A stretch of 64,000 nt of DNA from Chamaecrista fasciculata (Eukaryota > Streptophyta > Magnoliopsida > Fabales > Fabaceae): NCBI GenBank assembly GCA_003254925.1, contig QANZ01037281.1, forward strand, positions 68,150-132,149. The letters are read 5' to 3'. The notes under the pieces were generated by a model. It was not told the DNA's origin and searched no databases. It worked only from the letters and a program-made list of their open reading frames with translations. Positions within the stretch are counted from its first letter, which is position 1. Every line of letters begins with the position of its first letter. A program made the position numbers and the translations under genes. Below, piece after piece: positions 53,401 through 64,000 of the stretch.

Positions 53401-54044
53401 TTTTTTACCATTGTCGATCTCGTTCAATAATCCAAAGTTTGAAATTCTCACCATAAGGGGAAAATAAAAAAATTCAACCAAATTAGCATTGCCACTAATA
53501 ACAAGAAATGAAGAAAAACAAAAATGACATGAGTCTCGGCTCAAATCAAATCAGTGGGAGTAGATGAAAATGTTTTTGATTGAAAGACAAGCTATTATGT
53601 TTCAGATCAAACAACAGGCATTAATTAATAACGTAACGTAACTGGAACGAACACACACACATATATATACCTTGTGAAGACGAAAACATGTTCCTTGAAC
53701 ACGTATCAAAACGTCAGTTTCACGTCCCGTTGCCAGAGACCTAATGTATATATATTTTTTTTTGTAGACAGAAAATATTATTAAAAAGAAGGAAAGAAAG
53801 AAAGAAAGAAGGGAGAAAAAGAATAATAATTTAAAATTTGAAAATTGAAATTGAAAAATAAAATAAAAAGTAAGGGAGTAGTTTATATATACCAAGCATC
53901 TACTCTGGAATGAAGGGGTGTGTGAGGAGAAGGAAGAGAAGAAGGAGAAAGAGAGGGACATGAAGAAGAATAGAAGTCACAGTCTTCTTCTTCATAGATG
54001 GTATCAACAATCCCTAAATGGCTCCAATTTCTCATATCTGCCAT
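50439..54044 (-). CDS. BTB/POZ and NPH3-domain protein (At3g49900-like), four exons
   Basis: Minus-strand exons 53893-54044, 53671-53740, 52402-52941 and 50439-51140 join in phase to 487 residues. The start at 54044 begins MADMRNWSHLG and gives an acidic, Ser-rich leader. Residues about 58-125 form a BTB-like domain (ETDVLIRVQG, ITADTFSFIADFCYG, LRTATELLGM). The NPH3 domain runs about 140-300 (ESMNRRLRNHDVLYKIVDLYLK, CTKLSPETLIECVQNPRMPLRFI, VEQLNTR). A short coiled coil (SSRIQSLEKELRGMKKLL) and a basic, Ser-rich tail complete it. NPH3-family proteins serve as adaptors of CUL3 ubiquitin ligases in phototropin and auxin-transport responses; for this member that is family inference. It is shorter than NPH3 itself but similar to small family members. 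Its 5' end faces the RPL26 gene 2.1 kb away. Confidence 0.92.
51580..51900. repeat. LTR-like or duplicated repeat in NPH3 intron 3
   Basis: The segment contains TATATAAACCCA and a 23-bp direct repeat (CTCATGAATGACTAACTC units at about 51796-51841), and differs in composition from the surrounding intron. Ends and class are unresolved. Confidence 0.35.
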
Positions 54045-55300
54045 TCTTGCCTTCTTCTCTCTGGAATCTCAAAATCACACAGATTTCAAAATGCTGGTTG
54101 GTGTGATTATTGCCATTAGATAGATAGCTAGGGTTTTAATTTTTTTTGGTGAAGAAGGGTGTGAGAGAAATTCCTTGCAGGGGTCATAAATTGGGTTTAG
54201 GAGGGGTATTAATAGCATGCATGTGATGACTCATAAATGCTCACCTTAATTGCTTTAATTTCTTTTCCTTTTTATTTATTTGTTTTAATATTTTGTTTCA
54301 TGGAATAATATATCCAAGATATCCGGCATCTCGTCGAAATTCTCTGAGCCTGGCTAGTGATACTGATTTGCAATCACATAATATATAGATCTTAAAAAAA
54401 GAAGAAAATGAGGGACAGTTATATATAGGCACAACAACAGACTAATAATCTTCGTGGACCTATAGGCTTTTAATAACGGAAGGTTATACCTTAATACGCT
54501 AATTCCCTTCGCTTACGAAATTGAAAGCCAATTATTGTGAACTCTGAAACGTTATTGTGATTTGTGACAGAAACATATAGACCCATATAAATAAAGGACT
54601 CACGAATATTAATGAAAGGTACGGTTTTACAGTGAGCGTTTACTCTTGTATTTTTCTTTATCTTTTAACATTACATTACCAAAATATTAATTAGGGGTAC
54701 CTACCGGCAAAGTATGGTTTTGTGGTCACTGGTCAGGCGAGTACGTAGGCCACCATATCTAACTAATAAAGTCCAATTGAGTTCTTTTTTAAAAACAAAA
54801 TTATAAGTTTAATTAATTAATTATTTTTGTTTTAGATAAAAGAAATAATTATTTTATACTATAAAAAATAATGATTCATACAATAAAAAATATTAAATTG
54901 TTAAAACTTAAAATACATATAAAAAATAAATTTAAAAAAATACCAATGTTCGGGCCACGTTTAGGACTTGTCCAGCTTGGTTCAATTTTAAAAATTGTTT
55001 GAGACGGGCTAACCCAAAGTCATTCTCATTGTCATCAACGAGGTAAAAGAAAATAGATAAACTGTCCTTGTGCCTAGAATTTGAGAAATATATTCATTTT
55101 ATGAAAAAAGGTGAAGCAATATATTTGTTTAGCAACCTCCCATTTTCTTATCTTCTCTACTTTTTCCTCTGTTTTCAAGTTCACCAACTATAAAATGTAA
55201 AAACATAAGATTTTTAAAAAATTATTTTTATTCACGCTCACATCATTGGTTATACTAATAAAAATAATGACAAACCTCACAGCAAAAATGTACTTTTTTA
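54045..55300. other. Shared upstream region of NPH3-family and RPL26 genes
   Basis: No coding is seen. It holds AT-rich DNA with short, diverged repeat fragments. Together with the element at 55301-55684 it separates two divergent genes. Confidence 0.4.
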
Positions 55301-55684
55301 TGGTCAAAATGCACTTTTGGTCTCATATCTTTACAAAAAGTTGTAAATTTGGTCTTGTATCACTTTTGGTCCCATATATTTTAGTCAGATTGCAGAATTA
55401 GTTTCATATTTTTTAAAAAAGTTTCATTGTCAGTCTCACTTGATCCAAATATATGAGACCGATTCTGCACTTGACTCAAATATATGAGACAAATTCTGCA
55501 ATTTGACCAAAAGATATGTAACTAATTCTGCAACCTAACCCAAAGATATGAGAGCAAAAGTGCAACACGAGATCAAATCTGCAATATAAACAAAAGATAT
55601 GGGGCCAAAAGTGCAACAAAAAAATTATGGGACTAAATTGAGATCTGAGAAAAAGTTATAGGACCAAAAGTGCACTTTGGCCAA
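55301..55684. mobile_element. Foldback element in the NPH3/RPL26 intergenic region
   Basis: Begins TGGTCAAAATGCACTTTTGG and ends CAAAAGTGCACTTTGGCCA, inverted with few changes. The interior repeats ATATGAGACCAATTCTGCA-like units. It resembles the element at 23195-23609 in arm wording, but no TSD could be matched. Confidence 0.65.
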
Positions 55685-56004
55685 TTAATATGTCTAATTA
55701 TTTTTCCATACTTTGATATTATTTTTCTTCACAAGGAAAAAGAAAAAGAAAATGGGTTCACACTTCACACAACATGCCAGCTCTGGTACTTTTAATTTTG
55801 GTGATTTTTGTGGGTCTAATAAACTTATGTCCATCTATCAAAAAAAAGAAAAAAACTTATGCCCAAACAATTGGGCTTAACCTACTTGGCAGACACATGA
55901 TTTGGTTTCACCTTATAATTCTTTCTGGACAATAGGTCCACTATCATTTCAAAAATATGAAATTGTTTTTTAATTTATCGCAAAAAAAAAAAAAAAACCT
56001 AACG

Positions 56005-56088
56005 CTCTATATCTATAAATTTCACAAACCCTAAGTATCCTTTCTTGTTGCCGTCGAGCAGAGAGAGGTAAGAGAAACCAAAACCCTA
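56005..56088 (+). promoter_or_regulatory. RPL26 core promoter/leader with telo-box motifs
   Basis: A TATA-like stretch (CTATATCTATAAAT, about 56007-56020) is followed by two exact AAACCCTA telo-boxes at 56026-56033 and 56081-56088. These motifs are common in promoters and leaders of plant ribosomal-protein genes and support growth-linked expression. Confidence 0.65.
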
Positions 56089-56111
56089 GGTTTCCCCAGA
56101 AGATAGTGAAG

Positions 56112-56552
56112 ATGAAGTACAATCCGAGGGTCTCAAGTTCTCGCCGCAAGAACCGCAAGGCTCATTTCTCGGCGCCGTCGAGCGTTCGCCGTGTGCTTAT
56201 GAGCGCGCCGCTCTCAAATGACCTCCGATCCAAGTACAACGTGCGTTCCATGCCGGTTCGCAAGGACGACGAGGTTCAGATTGTTCGAGGTACCTTTAAG
56301 GGACGCGAGGGCAAGGTGGTTCAGGTTTATCGCCGAAAATGGGTCATCCATGTGGAGAGGATCACTCGCGAGAAGGTAAACGGATCGACCGTCAATGTTG
56401 GGATCAATCCTTCGAAAGTTGTTATCACGAAGCTGAGATTGGACAAGGATCGTAAGTCATTGCTTGATCGCAAGGCGAAGGGACGTGCGGCTGCTGATAA
56501 GGACAAGGGAACCAAATTCACTGCGGAGGATATTATGCAGAGTGTTGATTAA
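56112..56552 (+). CDS. RPL26: 60S ribosomal protein L26 (uL24)
   Basis: A single exon of 146 codons from the ATG at 56112 ([18 protein letters not shown]); the preceding in-frame codons are not an ATG. It includes the KOW motif ([26 protein letters not shown], read in two parts around residues 52-77) and the Lys/Arg-rich C-terminal half ending EDIMQSVD, as in plant L26. Length equals the plant family's usual length. It is a component of the large cytosolic ribosomal subunit near the exit tunnel. GC content of the exon is clearly above its flanks. The gene runs toward the VDAC locus (convergent) and away from the NPH3-family gene. Confidence 0.97.
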   Translation: MKYNPRVSSSRRKNRKAHFSAPSSVRRVLMSAPLSNDLRSKYNVRSMPVRKDDEVQIVRGTFKGREGKVVQVYRRKWVIHVERITREKVNGSTVNVGINPSKVVITKLRLDKDRKSLLDRKAKGRAAADKDKGTKFTAEDIMQSVD

Positions 56553-57662
56553 TCGGTGAATGTTTTGTTTCCTATTGACAGATCTCTCTTTTTGTTATAG
56601 TATTGTTTTAGATTGCTTTCTTGAGTTGCCTTGGAGGAAACTGGAATTCCTTTAATTAGTATTAATTTGTCTTCTTTACTTTGAAGATCTTGTGGTTTTT
56701 CGTCTGAACAATTCCAGTAACTGGAGGCCTTAGTTTTGTTTTCCTTAATGAGATGTTTCGATATTGCTGGTAATTATATTATTGCGTATTTCATTATGGC
56801 ATTGCTGATATTTTTAGTGATTTGGTGATAGCTAGTGCGAGTTTAAATTTGCTATAATCTAGACCCTATCACGTTTATGGCTGCGTTTTTCTTGTTACAC
56901 ACTTAACAATTGGGAATAATGAAATTGAAATGCTAGGCAAGGGAGTCTTTACTCTGTTTCATTGCACTAAATTTTGATTTTTCATATCGTCATTTTTTAG
57001 TTTGAAATCTATTGAAATGCCAGTGATGGGGTTTAATAGATATGTGGTGGTTTCATACTTTCATTTGTCAATTCAGTTGTCGGCTTAGCTGTTTTCCCTG
57101 ATGTATGCCTTACTTAGTTATTTGTGCTCTGGTCATTGAAAATTTATGCTTTCGTTATCTGAATCCACTGGTTCATTTTTAGTGATTTGATGGGGTAGAA
57201 AGACCTATTCATCTTTTCCTTTAAGTGTTTTAGCATTCCGTTTCCAGGGAAATTTGTTTATAATTGGTGTTGTACATTGTGGTTTGAGATATCATTTTAT
57301 CCTTCTCAGTATATCGAGTCTGAAGATACGGTATATAGCTTTATCATTTTCCTTCTGTGCCCCATTCTTTTAGAATCTTTTTCAGAGAGCTTTATGTTGT
57401 TATTTGGTGATGCCAGGGCTCGAGTATTAACTAAGTATGAACATATATTTTTTTTTTTATCGGGGAGCTCTCCCACTAAATATTTAGCATAGCTGCATTG
57501 TCAAATCTTAAACCCAAAATCTTTGGTTAAGGTTATCCTCAAATAGTTGATCTATACGCCCAGTGGTTAAAATTCTTCTAAGATTCTTTGAGTTTTATAT
57601 GGAGAATAAAAAATATTCATGAATTTCAAAATTGTACAAAAGCACCTTTGAATTTTTAATTT
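56553..57662 (+). other. 3' flank of RPL26
   Basis: T-rich 3' UTR and spacer; several AATAAT-like signals. No gene is supported. Confidence 0.4.
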
Positions 57663-58244
57663 GACAAAACATCCTTTCGTGCCCTTAACGTTTGCGGTGA
57701 TTTTCAGTTACATTTGTGTCAGTTGTGCCTCCAATGTGAAACGTTAGTTTCAATTATGCCCCCAATTTCAATCATGCACAAAAAAAAACACCATTTTCGC
57801 ATGATTTTAGCTCGGTTTTGATCAGATTTCATATGGATTTAAATTTTCTTACATCACAAACTTGATTCTTTGGATTAATTTTAAAGATTAAGCTCAAAAT
57901 AGCCCCAAATCCGAAGAAAATCGGACCCGATGAACCTTAAATAGGACCAAAACGAAATACAGCAAAACAAAGCATTTTTCTCAAAATTTCCATGTGCAAA
58001 ATGATCCTTTAAGAGCTGAAAATGAATACCCATAAATTCATTTATCAAAACAAATTAAAATAAACACGAATCTAAGCTCAAAAGTTCCGAAAAGCGGAGT
58101 ACACTAAGAGCGGTACACTAACGAGAGTACACTAAGAGCGGTACACTAACGTTTCACATTGGGGGCACAACTGACACAAATGAAACGTTAGGGGCATAAC
58201 TGAAAATCACCGCAAACGTTAGAGGCACGAAATTGTGTTTTGCC
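57663..58244. mobile_element. Long-TIR element, GGCAAAA family, TSD TTTTAATTT
   Basis: The ends GACAAAACATCCTTTCGTG and GCACGAAATTGTGTTTTGCC are inverted. TTTTAATTT flanks it exactly at 57654-57662 and 58245-58253 (9 bp). Arms share TAACGTTT and CAATGTGAAACGTTAG wording with the element at 26859-27458. A 26-bp unit around AGAGCGGTACACTAAC is duplicated near 58100-58150. No coding. Confidence 0.85.
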
Positions 58245-58253
58245 TTTTAATTT

Positions 58254-59283
58254 TGTTCATTCAGCAATCAGGATTTTTAAAAAAACGTCACTTTTTTTTT
58301 TTGAAGTTTAGGGTTTGTCTGTTTAGATACTTAGAGTTTTTTTTTTATATATATGTTTTAAAATTTAGTGGTGTTATTTAAAAACTTCGAAAATTTTAAT
58401 TGAATTTAACCTTTAAAATACTAATTTTTATAAAATGTTACAAGGGATAAAAAGAAAAAAGATAAATTTTTGTAGATAATTTCTTTTGGTGATACTATAG
58501 ATAAAATATTTTTCATTTGTTTCTACACTTTACATTTACACATTTTACCAAAAAGAAAACTCAATTTAAAGTATCTAAATGAAAATCCTTCTTACACCCA
58601 TGAAAGGAGAAATTTGAATACTTTAAAACGGATTATTTTTGTGCAGTTTGTAAAGTTTATATCCAAGTCCTGAAAGGTGGGCTTAACTTAAATTATTGAC
58701 GAAAAACACTGGTAATGGCTCATCCATCGTTATATATCATTAAAAATAAAAAAAGTTTTATAATATATTTAGTAAAATTTACAAAAAGAAAAAGAAAAGT
58801 AGGTGAGAAGTCTTTAGTTTTTTGCATTTCGTTGGTATAATTACAGATTTTATCATATTTAACTTCTAATTTTATTCCCTTATGCTTTCCTTTTGATATT
58901 TTTCCTGTTTTTATGTTCTGAAAATGAACGAAAAATGGTTTGGATTCAAACCATTTTTGGGTTGGTTAGTAACAACATCTCTCGTTTAAATTGAAAGTGA
59001 GATGTAAGGATCAAGAAAACCCAGCCAAACCATTTAAACGAAAATTGAAAAACACATTGAATAAAACTCACAACACATAATGAACAGACTTTACTCTCTT
59101 CACAATGTTCATGACAAGCATGAAACCAGTATAATTAGACCCAAAAGAAAAAAAAAAAAAAGCGAGGGTCGTTAATTCCAAAATATTTTTGTCCGCATAC
59201 ATGAAAAAGCTAGAAAGACTCATGTGGAACTGCTGGCCCTCCTATTTTTTTTTTAATAAAGTTTGAAATTCTAATATTGCAAT
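58254..59283. other. Spacer between RPL26 element and VDAC locus
   Basis: AT-rich, with homopolymer T and A tracts. I see nothing else. Confidence 0.4.
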
Positions 59284-61956
59284 CTAAAAGGGAGTGAAAA
59301 AATCAAGGTTTGAGAGCAATAGAATAGACAGCCCAAACCTGGGATTTGGATTCAGGGCCTTTGTGTCAACCTCACCAGATATGGTCAGCACTGACTTTGG
59401 TAAGACCTCGCGCTGAAGGAGGACCCCAAGTTTTCCATGATTATTAAGTCTTGCTTTGATATGTGTCAAGTGATTAATAGCAAATGAACCTCCAACTGTG
59501 TAAGTTATCTCATTTGTGGAAAACCTTCTAGTTAGCTCCCAAAAAGCAGCACTCTTTTTGAGTTGAAGTAAAACAGATGCTCTTATGATGTCTACCTTGT
59601 CTCCTCTGAATGAAAAGAGTCAAATTATGGTAAACAAAAGCTTTTAAAATATATGATTGCAACTACTAGAGGTTGGAACGATAATCTTGCTAACAAATAC
59701 AGAAATCTCACAGGATTATAGAAGCAGAAGATCCACATTTTGTCAAACTAATCCCAGCAGTGTATTTAGTAAAACAACCAGATGTAGTATCATAGCCTGC
59801 CTCAGCACCAATTGCAATGCTAGGTATACCAGCAAAAGCAAAAAATACATCAATCACAGGTGATCCATTTAAGCCAATGGCGGTTTTAAAGGTAGCATGA
59901 TCATGGAAGTATTGAAGCTCTAACTGTCAAAAGACACATTTTTAGAGAATATAAGAAATTAATCACCTAGTGAATTGAATTTTTCAATAAGTAGTAGATG
60001 CAAAATCCAGTCTAGTACCTTGGCTAAAGTGTTGTCAAATAGCTTAAGTGAAGCACTAGTATTGGTGGATGGAGCAATGTCAGTGAATGTCAGGGTTGCG
60101 GAGATCTTACCAAAAAACATAAGCAAATAAGATAATTAGCAGCGGAAACAAACTAATGTTATTACTGTAATATGATATGAATAACATAACAACTCACATT
60201 TGATTCAGTGTCAACTTTAACATCAATAATAGCATTCTTATGCTTGTATTGTGCTGCCACATCTTCAGTTGAGAGTTCTCCTTGTAGGGAACACCCTAGA
60301 TTAAAACTTAAAACTGAAATCAAGACTAATCATGTTAAATCATCGAGAAAGATATAATAAGATGCAGAAACATACTTGAATTCTCCATAATGATTGCAGT
60401 CTTTGAATTTTGCGGTTATTCGTCTTCCAAATTGATTAGTTATAGTTTTCTTAGCAAAAGTGGTTTCTCTTGATGGGATATCAGAAAAGAAAATCTCTTG
60501 CTTACAATATGGGGACCATATCATAGATATAACTGCACATAAAATATTATGAATTAGGGACAACATCAGATTCAAAAGAATATGTGGTATATTTCGCTTT
60601 GTGCAAGCAAGGGGGCAGATCCAAATTGTAAATTAGGGACAATGCCCATGTTTAGTTTGGGAATTTCCTAATATAATCATATGTAGCTAGTCTAATTGCC
60701 CCCATAAACCATCGTTGTGGCTAGAAACTAGAAAAGTATTCCATAGACTGATAGACATTTTTGCCATGTTTATTAAAGAAGGTGAAATATACATTGCTCG
60801 ACTGAAGCCCATTACCCATTCACAACATGTCTCTAAGATTCTAAGTTTCTAACCAATCTCATACTTAATAGCTTGTCACACTCTAACTAGTGAAAACATT
60901 CAACATCTTCAATCTATGACAAAAGAGTGCAAGTGCAGTAAGGACAACTTGATTTCAGAGAATATACCTTTTTAAAAGTGATTTTTCTATACTGATTTGA
61001 TCTGTGTATACTTTTTGTCTGTTTCAATTTCCCAACTCCCATACAAGAGTTTGGCATATTAATTAAAACAGTCAAGTCATATATGAGAAATGTGTCTTTT
61101 TAGTGTTAAAGAATCTTAGTCCTGGTAAAATCCAGCCCCTATATTTTGCTATGAAATGGACTCATATATCGAGCTTCTTTATGATATTTTTAAAGCATGC
61201 CCCGTTTTATGGACAAGCAACAATCATACAAGCTGAGATCCTAGAATAATGTTTTTACTGTTATGTTCCACATATACATACAAATACACAGAGGGAGGAC
61301 ATGTACAATAGAATTCACTTCAGACTTCCCAAGAATTTATAGAATACCTTGAAAGCAGGTAGGATAGAAGGAACTGAATAAAGTCAGATAACATAGTGCG
61401 TACATTCAGTATCCTCCATTGCTTGAACTTTTAATCTGAACCTCTAAACTCCATGAGTTTACTTAGGTATACTAAAATTTCTAAAAGAATTTAGACAAGT
61501 ATTAATTTATGTTTCTTTAAGAAAACTTAAAGCTCTCTCTCTCTCTGAGAACCTCAACTTTAAACAGTTTGACATCTAATGATTTAATTAAGGTTACAAA
61601 AACCAGCCAAACAGAAAATTTGCAAAAGAAAAATAAATAAATTATAGCTCAATTTTTTCCCTCAGATGATTCCAGAACATACATTCAGTGACTCATAGCT
61701 TCAACAGATTAACAGTTTAAAATTTCGACGAACTTGAACGCATAATCAAATGCAAGGGGAGTTATCATCCAAAATTGAAATATAAACTGAAGAAGGAGAA
61801 GCGGATTGCGTAGCCCTTACCACTCCGGCGAAATTGTAGGTGGAGACGGTGAGTTTCTGATCGGAGCTTTAGTCCTTAGTCAAAAGACCTAGCTAGGAGC
61901 AACAGCAAATTTATTCAGTCATTTTAGCTTCGCCAAGTTCTATGTATCAAGTCCTT
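59284..61956 (-). pseudogene. VDAC (mitochondrial outer-membrane porin) locus, apparently decayed
   Basis: Minus-strand exons 60198-60313, 60019-60105, 59712-59923 and 59284-59605 read in frame and match a plant VDAC beta-barrel (ELSTEDVAAQYKHKNAII; LELQYFHDHATF; GAEAGYDTTSG; KARLNNHGKLG; VLTISGEVDTKAL). Lesions: the exon at about 61821-61882 reads LLTKD, then TAA (61869-61871), then SSDQKLTVSTYNFAGV, where a Tyr is usual. The first exon (about 61922-61956) has lost a start and is only vaguely alignable. The start of the third exon is diverged. A 5-bp duplication (AATAG twice, 59318-59327) shifts the frame just before the conserved ALKP end, replacing it with LLSNLDFFTPF. Several normally conserved positions are changed. 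A functional VDAC would need an alternative 5' exon, which I could not find. Arabidopsis VDAC2 or VDAC5 occupies the matching place, from memory. Confidence 0.72.
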
Positions 61957-62079
61957 ATTCTCTTACTGAACCACACAAAGCTCGAAGAAGTACTGAAGCG
62001 TAGGTTTGGAGAAGGAGAAGAAATGAAGAATTGTCTTTACTTTTTTTTCATTGCATGTAGATTATTGATATTTATAATT

Positions 62080-62508
62080 GGGTAAATTACATTTTGGTAC
62101 CCTGTGGTTTGGCCCTATTTCACTTTGGTACCCTGTGGTTTGAAACTTGACACTTTGGTACCTTGTGGTATTCTCCATTAACACTTTGGTACCTTTGGAG
62201 TTATTTTGTAATTTTAACCATGATAAATTTTGCAAAAATTACATATTGACCCCAAAAAGTTTTTAAAAAATTACAAATAGGTCCCTAGATACATATTATC
62301 TAGGGACTAAAATGAAAACTTTAAAAAAATTTAGGAGTCAATATGTAATTTTTGCAAAATTTATTATGGTTAAAATTACAAAATAGCTCCAGAGGGTACC
62401 AAAGTATTAAAGGAGAATACCACAGGGTACCAAAGTGTCAAGTTTCAAACCACAGGGTACCAAAGTGAAATAGGGTCAAACTACACGGTACCAAAGTGTA
62501 ATTTACCC
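62080..62508. mobile_element. Near-perfect palindromic GGGTAAATTAC-family element, TSD TTTATAATT
   Basis: Starts GGGTAAATTACATTTTGG and ends CCAAAGTGTAATTTACCC. TTTATAATT flanks it at 62071-62079 and 62509-62517. The two arms mirror each other over about 200 bp with few changes. Each arm carries several copies of TTTGGTACCCTGTGGT. It sits about 125 bp upstream of the VDAC remnant's first exon. No coding. Confidence 0.88.
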
Positions 62509-62966
62509 TTTATAATTTATAACTTTTGGTATTATTTCATATTTTGAAATTATATATGAATAGATTTTAAAAGCAATTAACTGACTCATTAGCTATGAAA
62601 CATGCCACACAACACGAATCCAGACACGTTGACACGTCATATTCTTAAAATTATACGACACGACACGGAATATATTTATATATATAAATAATTAAAAATT
62701 TATAAATTTTGATGATAAATTTAAAATTTACAATATTTATCTGTTATATATATGTCATATGTGATATTATTTTTTATTGTTTGTCATGATAAAGTCACAA
62801 AAAATTAATTTTATATTCTGAAACTTATAAATATGTGTCGTGTAAGTGTCGTACGGGTGTCGGACAAGACACATGTTTGAAATGGTGACACATTGTTAAA
62901 ATGAAGTGTCCATGCTTCATAGCTCATTAGTCATGCAAAACATTATCCAAGCATGGTTGAAATGAT

Positions 62967-63090
62967 TTTGGCAAAAGTACTATTGGTCCCTCAACGTATG
63001 AGGTTATTTTCAGTTATACCTTGACTTTTTTTTTTTATCAATTATACCTTCAATATTTCACATTTGAGTCAATTATACCTCAAGCCCTAA
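62967..63090 (+). mobile_element. Single end of a GGCAAAA-family element
   Basis: Begins GGCAAAAGTACTATTGG and continues with CAGTTATACCTTGAC and CAATTATACC wording shared with the elements at 26859 and 57663. A matching right end was not found, so it is probably truncated. Confidence 0.45.
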
Positions 63091-63489
63091 CTAATTATAA
63101 AATAGTCCAAAATATTTGTCATCTTTATTAAACAAATACTTAGAAGCTATTAACAAGCTTCCTTTTTTTTACCTTAAAACATCACCACCACACTTCATTA
63201 TTGTCGTTCACTCTGTCCTCGTTTCTGTCAACATGGTCCTTCTCATCGTTGTTCTCAGCTTTTTGATCTCTCTTAAATTATGTCGTTCATATCCCTTTTC
63301 TTTCCTTTAAAATCGCCTCTCTCACCCAGCTATTGGTATTTCTGCTTGATTTCTCAGTATTCGAGGCTCACCGGCGAGTTTGTGTGTGATTACCGGAACT
63401 GTGAGAAAAAGAGAGAAGAGATTTTTTAGGTTTCTTAATTGCAGGGATCAGTTCGTTAAAGATGACAAACATTCCGAGTTGTTCTGTAA

Positions 63490-64000
63490 TTAGTTAGAGA
63501 TTTGTGTGAAAGAAAAATCTTGAGAAAATAGAGAATTCTTAACTAATGGAAACTTAAGTAGGCGTATGCAATCAAGTTGAAGTGTGTGTAGTTGATAGTG
63601 AACCCGCAGTTGAGCTTTAATAGACTGAGCTAGGCTAGTAGAGGATGTGACAATGTTGAGCTGATGTTGAAGAGTATGACCTGTTTGAAGAAGTATTTGT
63701 CTCAAAACTAAAAGACCACTAACAAGTTTGAAACGCTTGTCTGCAGTTGAATGAACTTGGAGAATTTTAATAAAAGTATTATGCATTAACACAATAACAT
63801 AAAAAAACCTGGAATGTGACTTAGTGAAAAACAGGAGAATAGTAGTGGCAGGAGAAGCTAAAAATTTTCATCATCGTCCAAGAGAGCGGTTGTTTGGCGA
63901 ACAGTAAGTGGTTGATTTGGCAATAAGGAATGCTGAGAGAAATTTAGTCTTGCTTTGGCATTAGATGGAGTATGTGAACTCGTCGAGCTTGATGATGATG
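63490..64000 (-). other. Possible partial gene remnant at the window edge
   Basis: On the minus strand, one frame is open from the window edge to a TAG near 63866 (ending TTALLDDDENF) with ordinary amino-acid composition. A second open stretch, 63490-63792, follows (ILQVHSTADKRFKLVSG onward, ending DFSFTQISN). I recognise no family in either; they may be exons of one gene or decayed transposon coding. Confidence 0.3.

Noticed and set aside
60330..60575. 81-codon minus-strand frame as a VDAC 5' exon
   Set aside because: It has no VDAC-like sequence in any frame; the matching exon remnant is at 61821-61882, so this lies in the intron.
63116..63310. 64-codon hydrophobic frame
   Set aside because: The sequence is T-rich with no splice or family support.

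Overview
This window is nuclear DNA from a dicot plant. It is AT-rich, its genes have short exons with GT-AG introns, the intergenic space is packed with small transposable elements, and every recognisable protein belongs to a land-plant family. I read the exons by eye from splice sites and reading-frame continuity. Family names come from memory of Arabidopsis proteins, not from a search.

Genes from left to right: (1) the 3' part of a plant-specific multi-pass membrane protein gene (1-7818, +), whose introns carry a Helitron relic, a 3.2-kb LINE and a TRIM-like LTR element; (2) a Golgi-type GH43 glycosidase (14229-16500, +); (3) a single-exon GRAS factor that looks like SHORT-ROOT (20037-21554, -); (4) a conserved protein of unknown function (29011-31952, +); (5) a doubtful 66-residue ORF (33446-33646, +); (6) a plastid-type APS kinase with seven exons (34410-37902, -); (7) a BTB/NPH3-family protein with four exons (50439-54044, -); (8) ribosomal protein uL24/RPL26 (56112-56552, +); (9) a VDAC porin locus with several disabling lesions (59284-61956, -). 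From memory, this gene set (membrane protein, GH43, unknown, APS kinase, NPH3, RPL26, VDAC) resembles two Arabidopsis segments, around At3g49880-At3g49920 and At5g67500-At5g67550. The window is therefore probably a conserved collinear block.

The space between genes is dominated by small non-autonomous DNA transposons, many with target-site duplications (TSDs) readable by eye. There are hAT-type elements with 8-bp TSDs (10820-11403, 12003-13167 with another nested at 12558-13109, 26072-26750). There are long-TIR, Mutator-like foldback elements with 9-10-bp TSDs (23195-23609, 26859-27458, 27789-28027, 38962-40108, 46721-47925, 57663-58244, 62080-62508). Helitron 3' ends lie at 448, 40354 and 49031. 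The largest gene-free stretch, about 38-50 kb, is almost wholly repeat-derived or very AT-rich.

Two single-N sites look like assembly joins: a duplicated 34-bp exon segment at 4873-4941 and a poly-G run at 24490-24522. I found no convincing new biological system. The best leads are the decayed VDAC copy, the families of small TIR elements, and the assembly lesion in the first gene.
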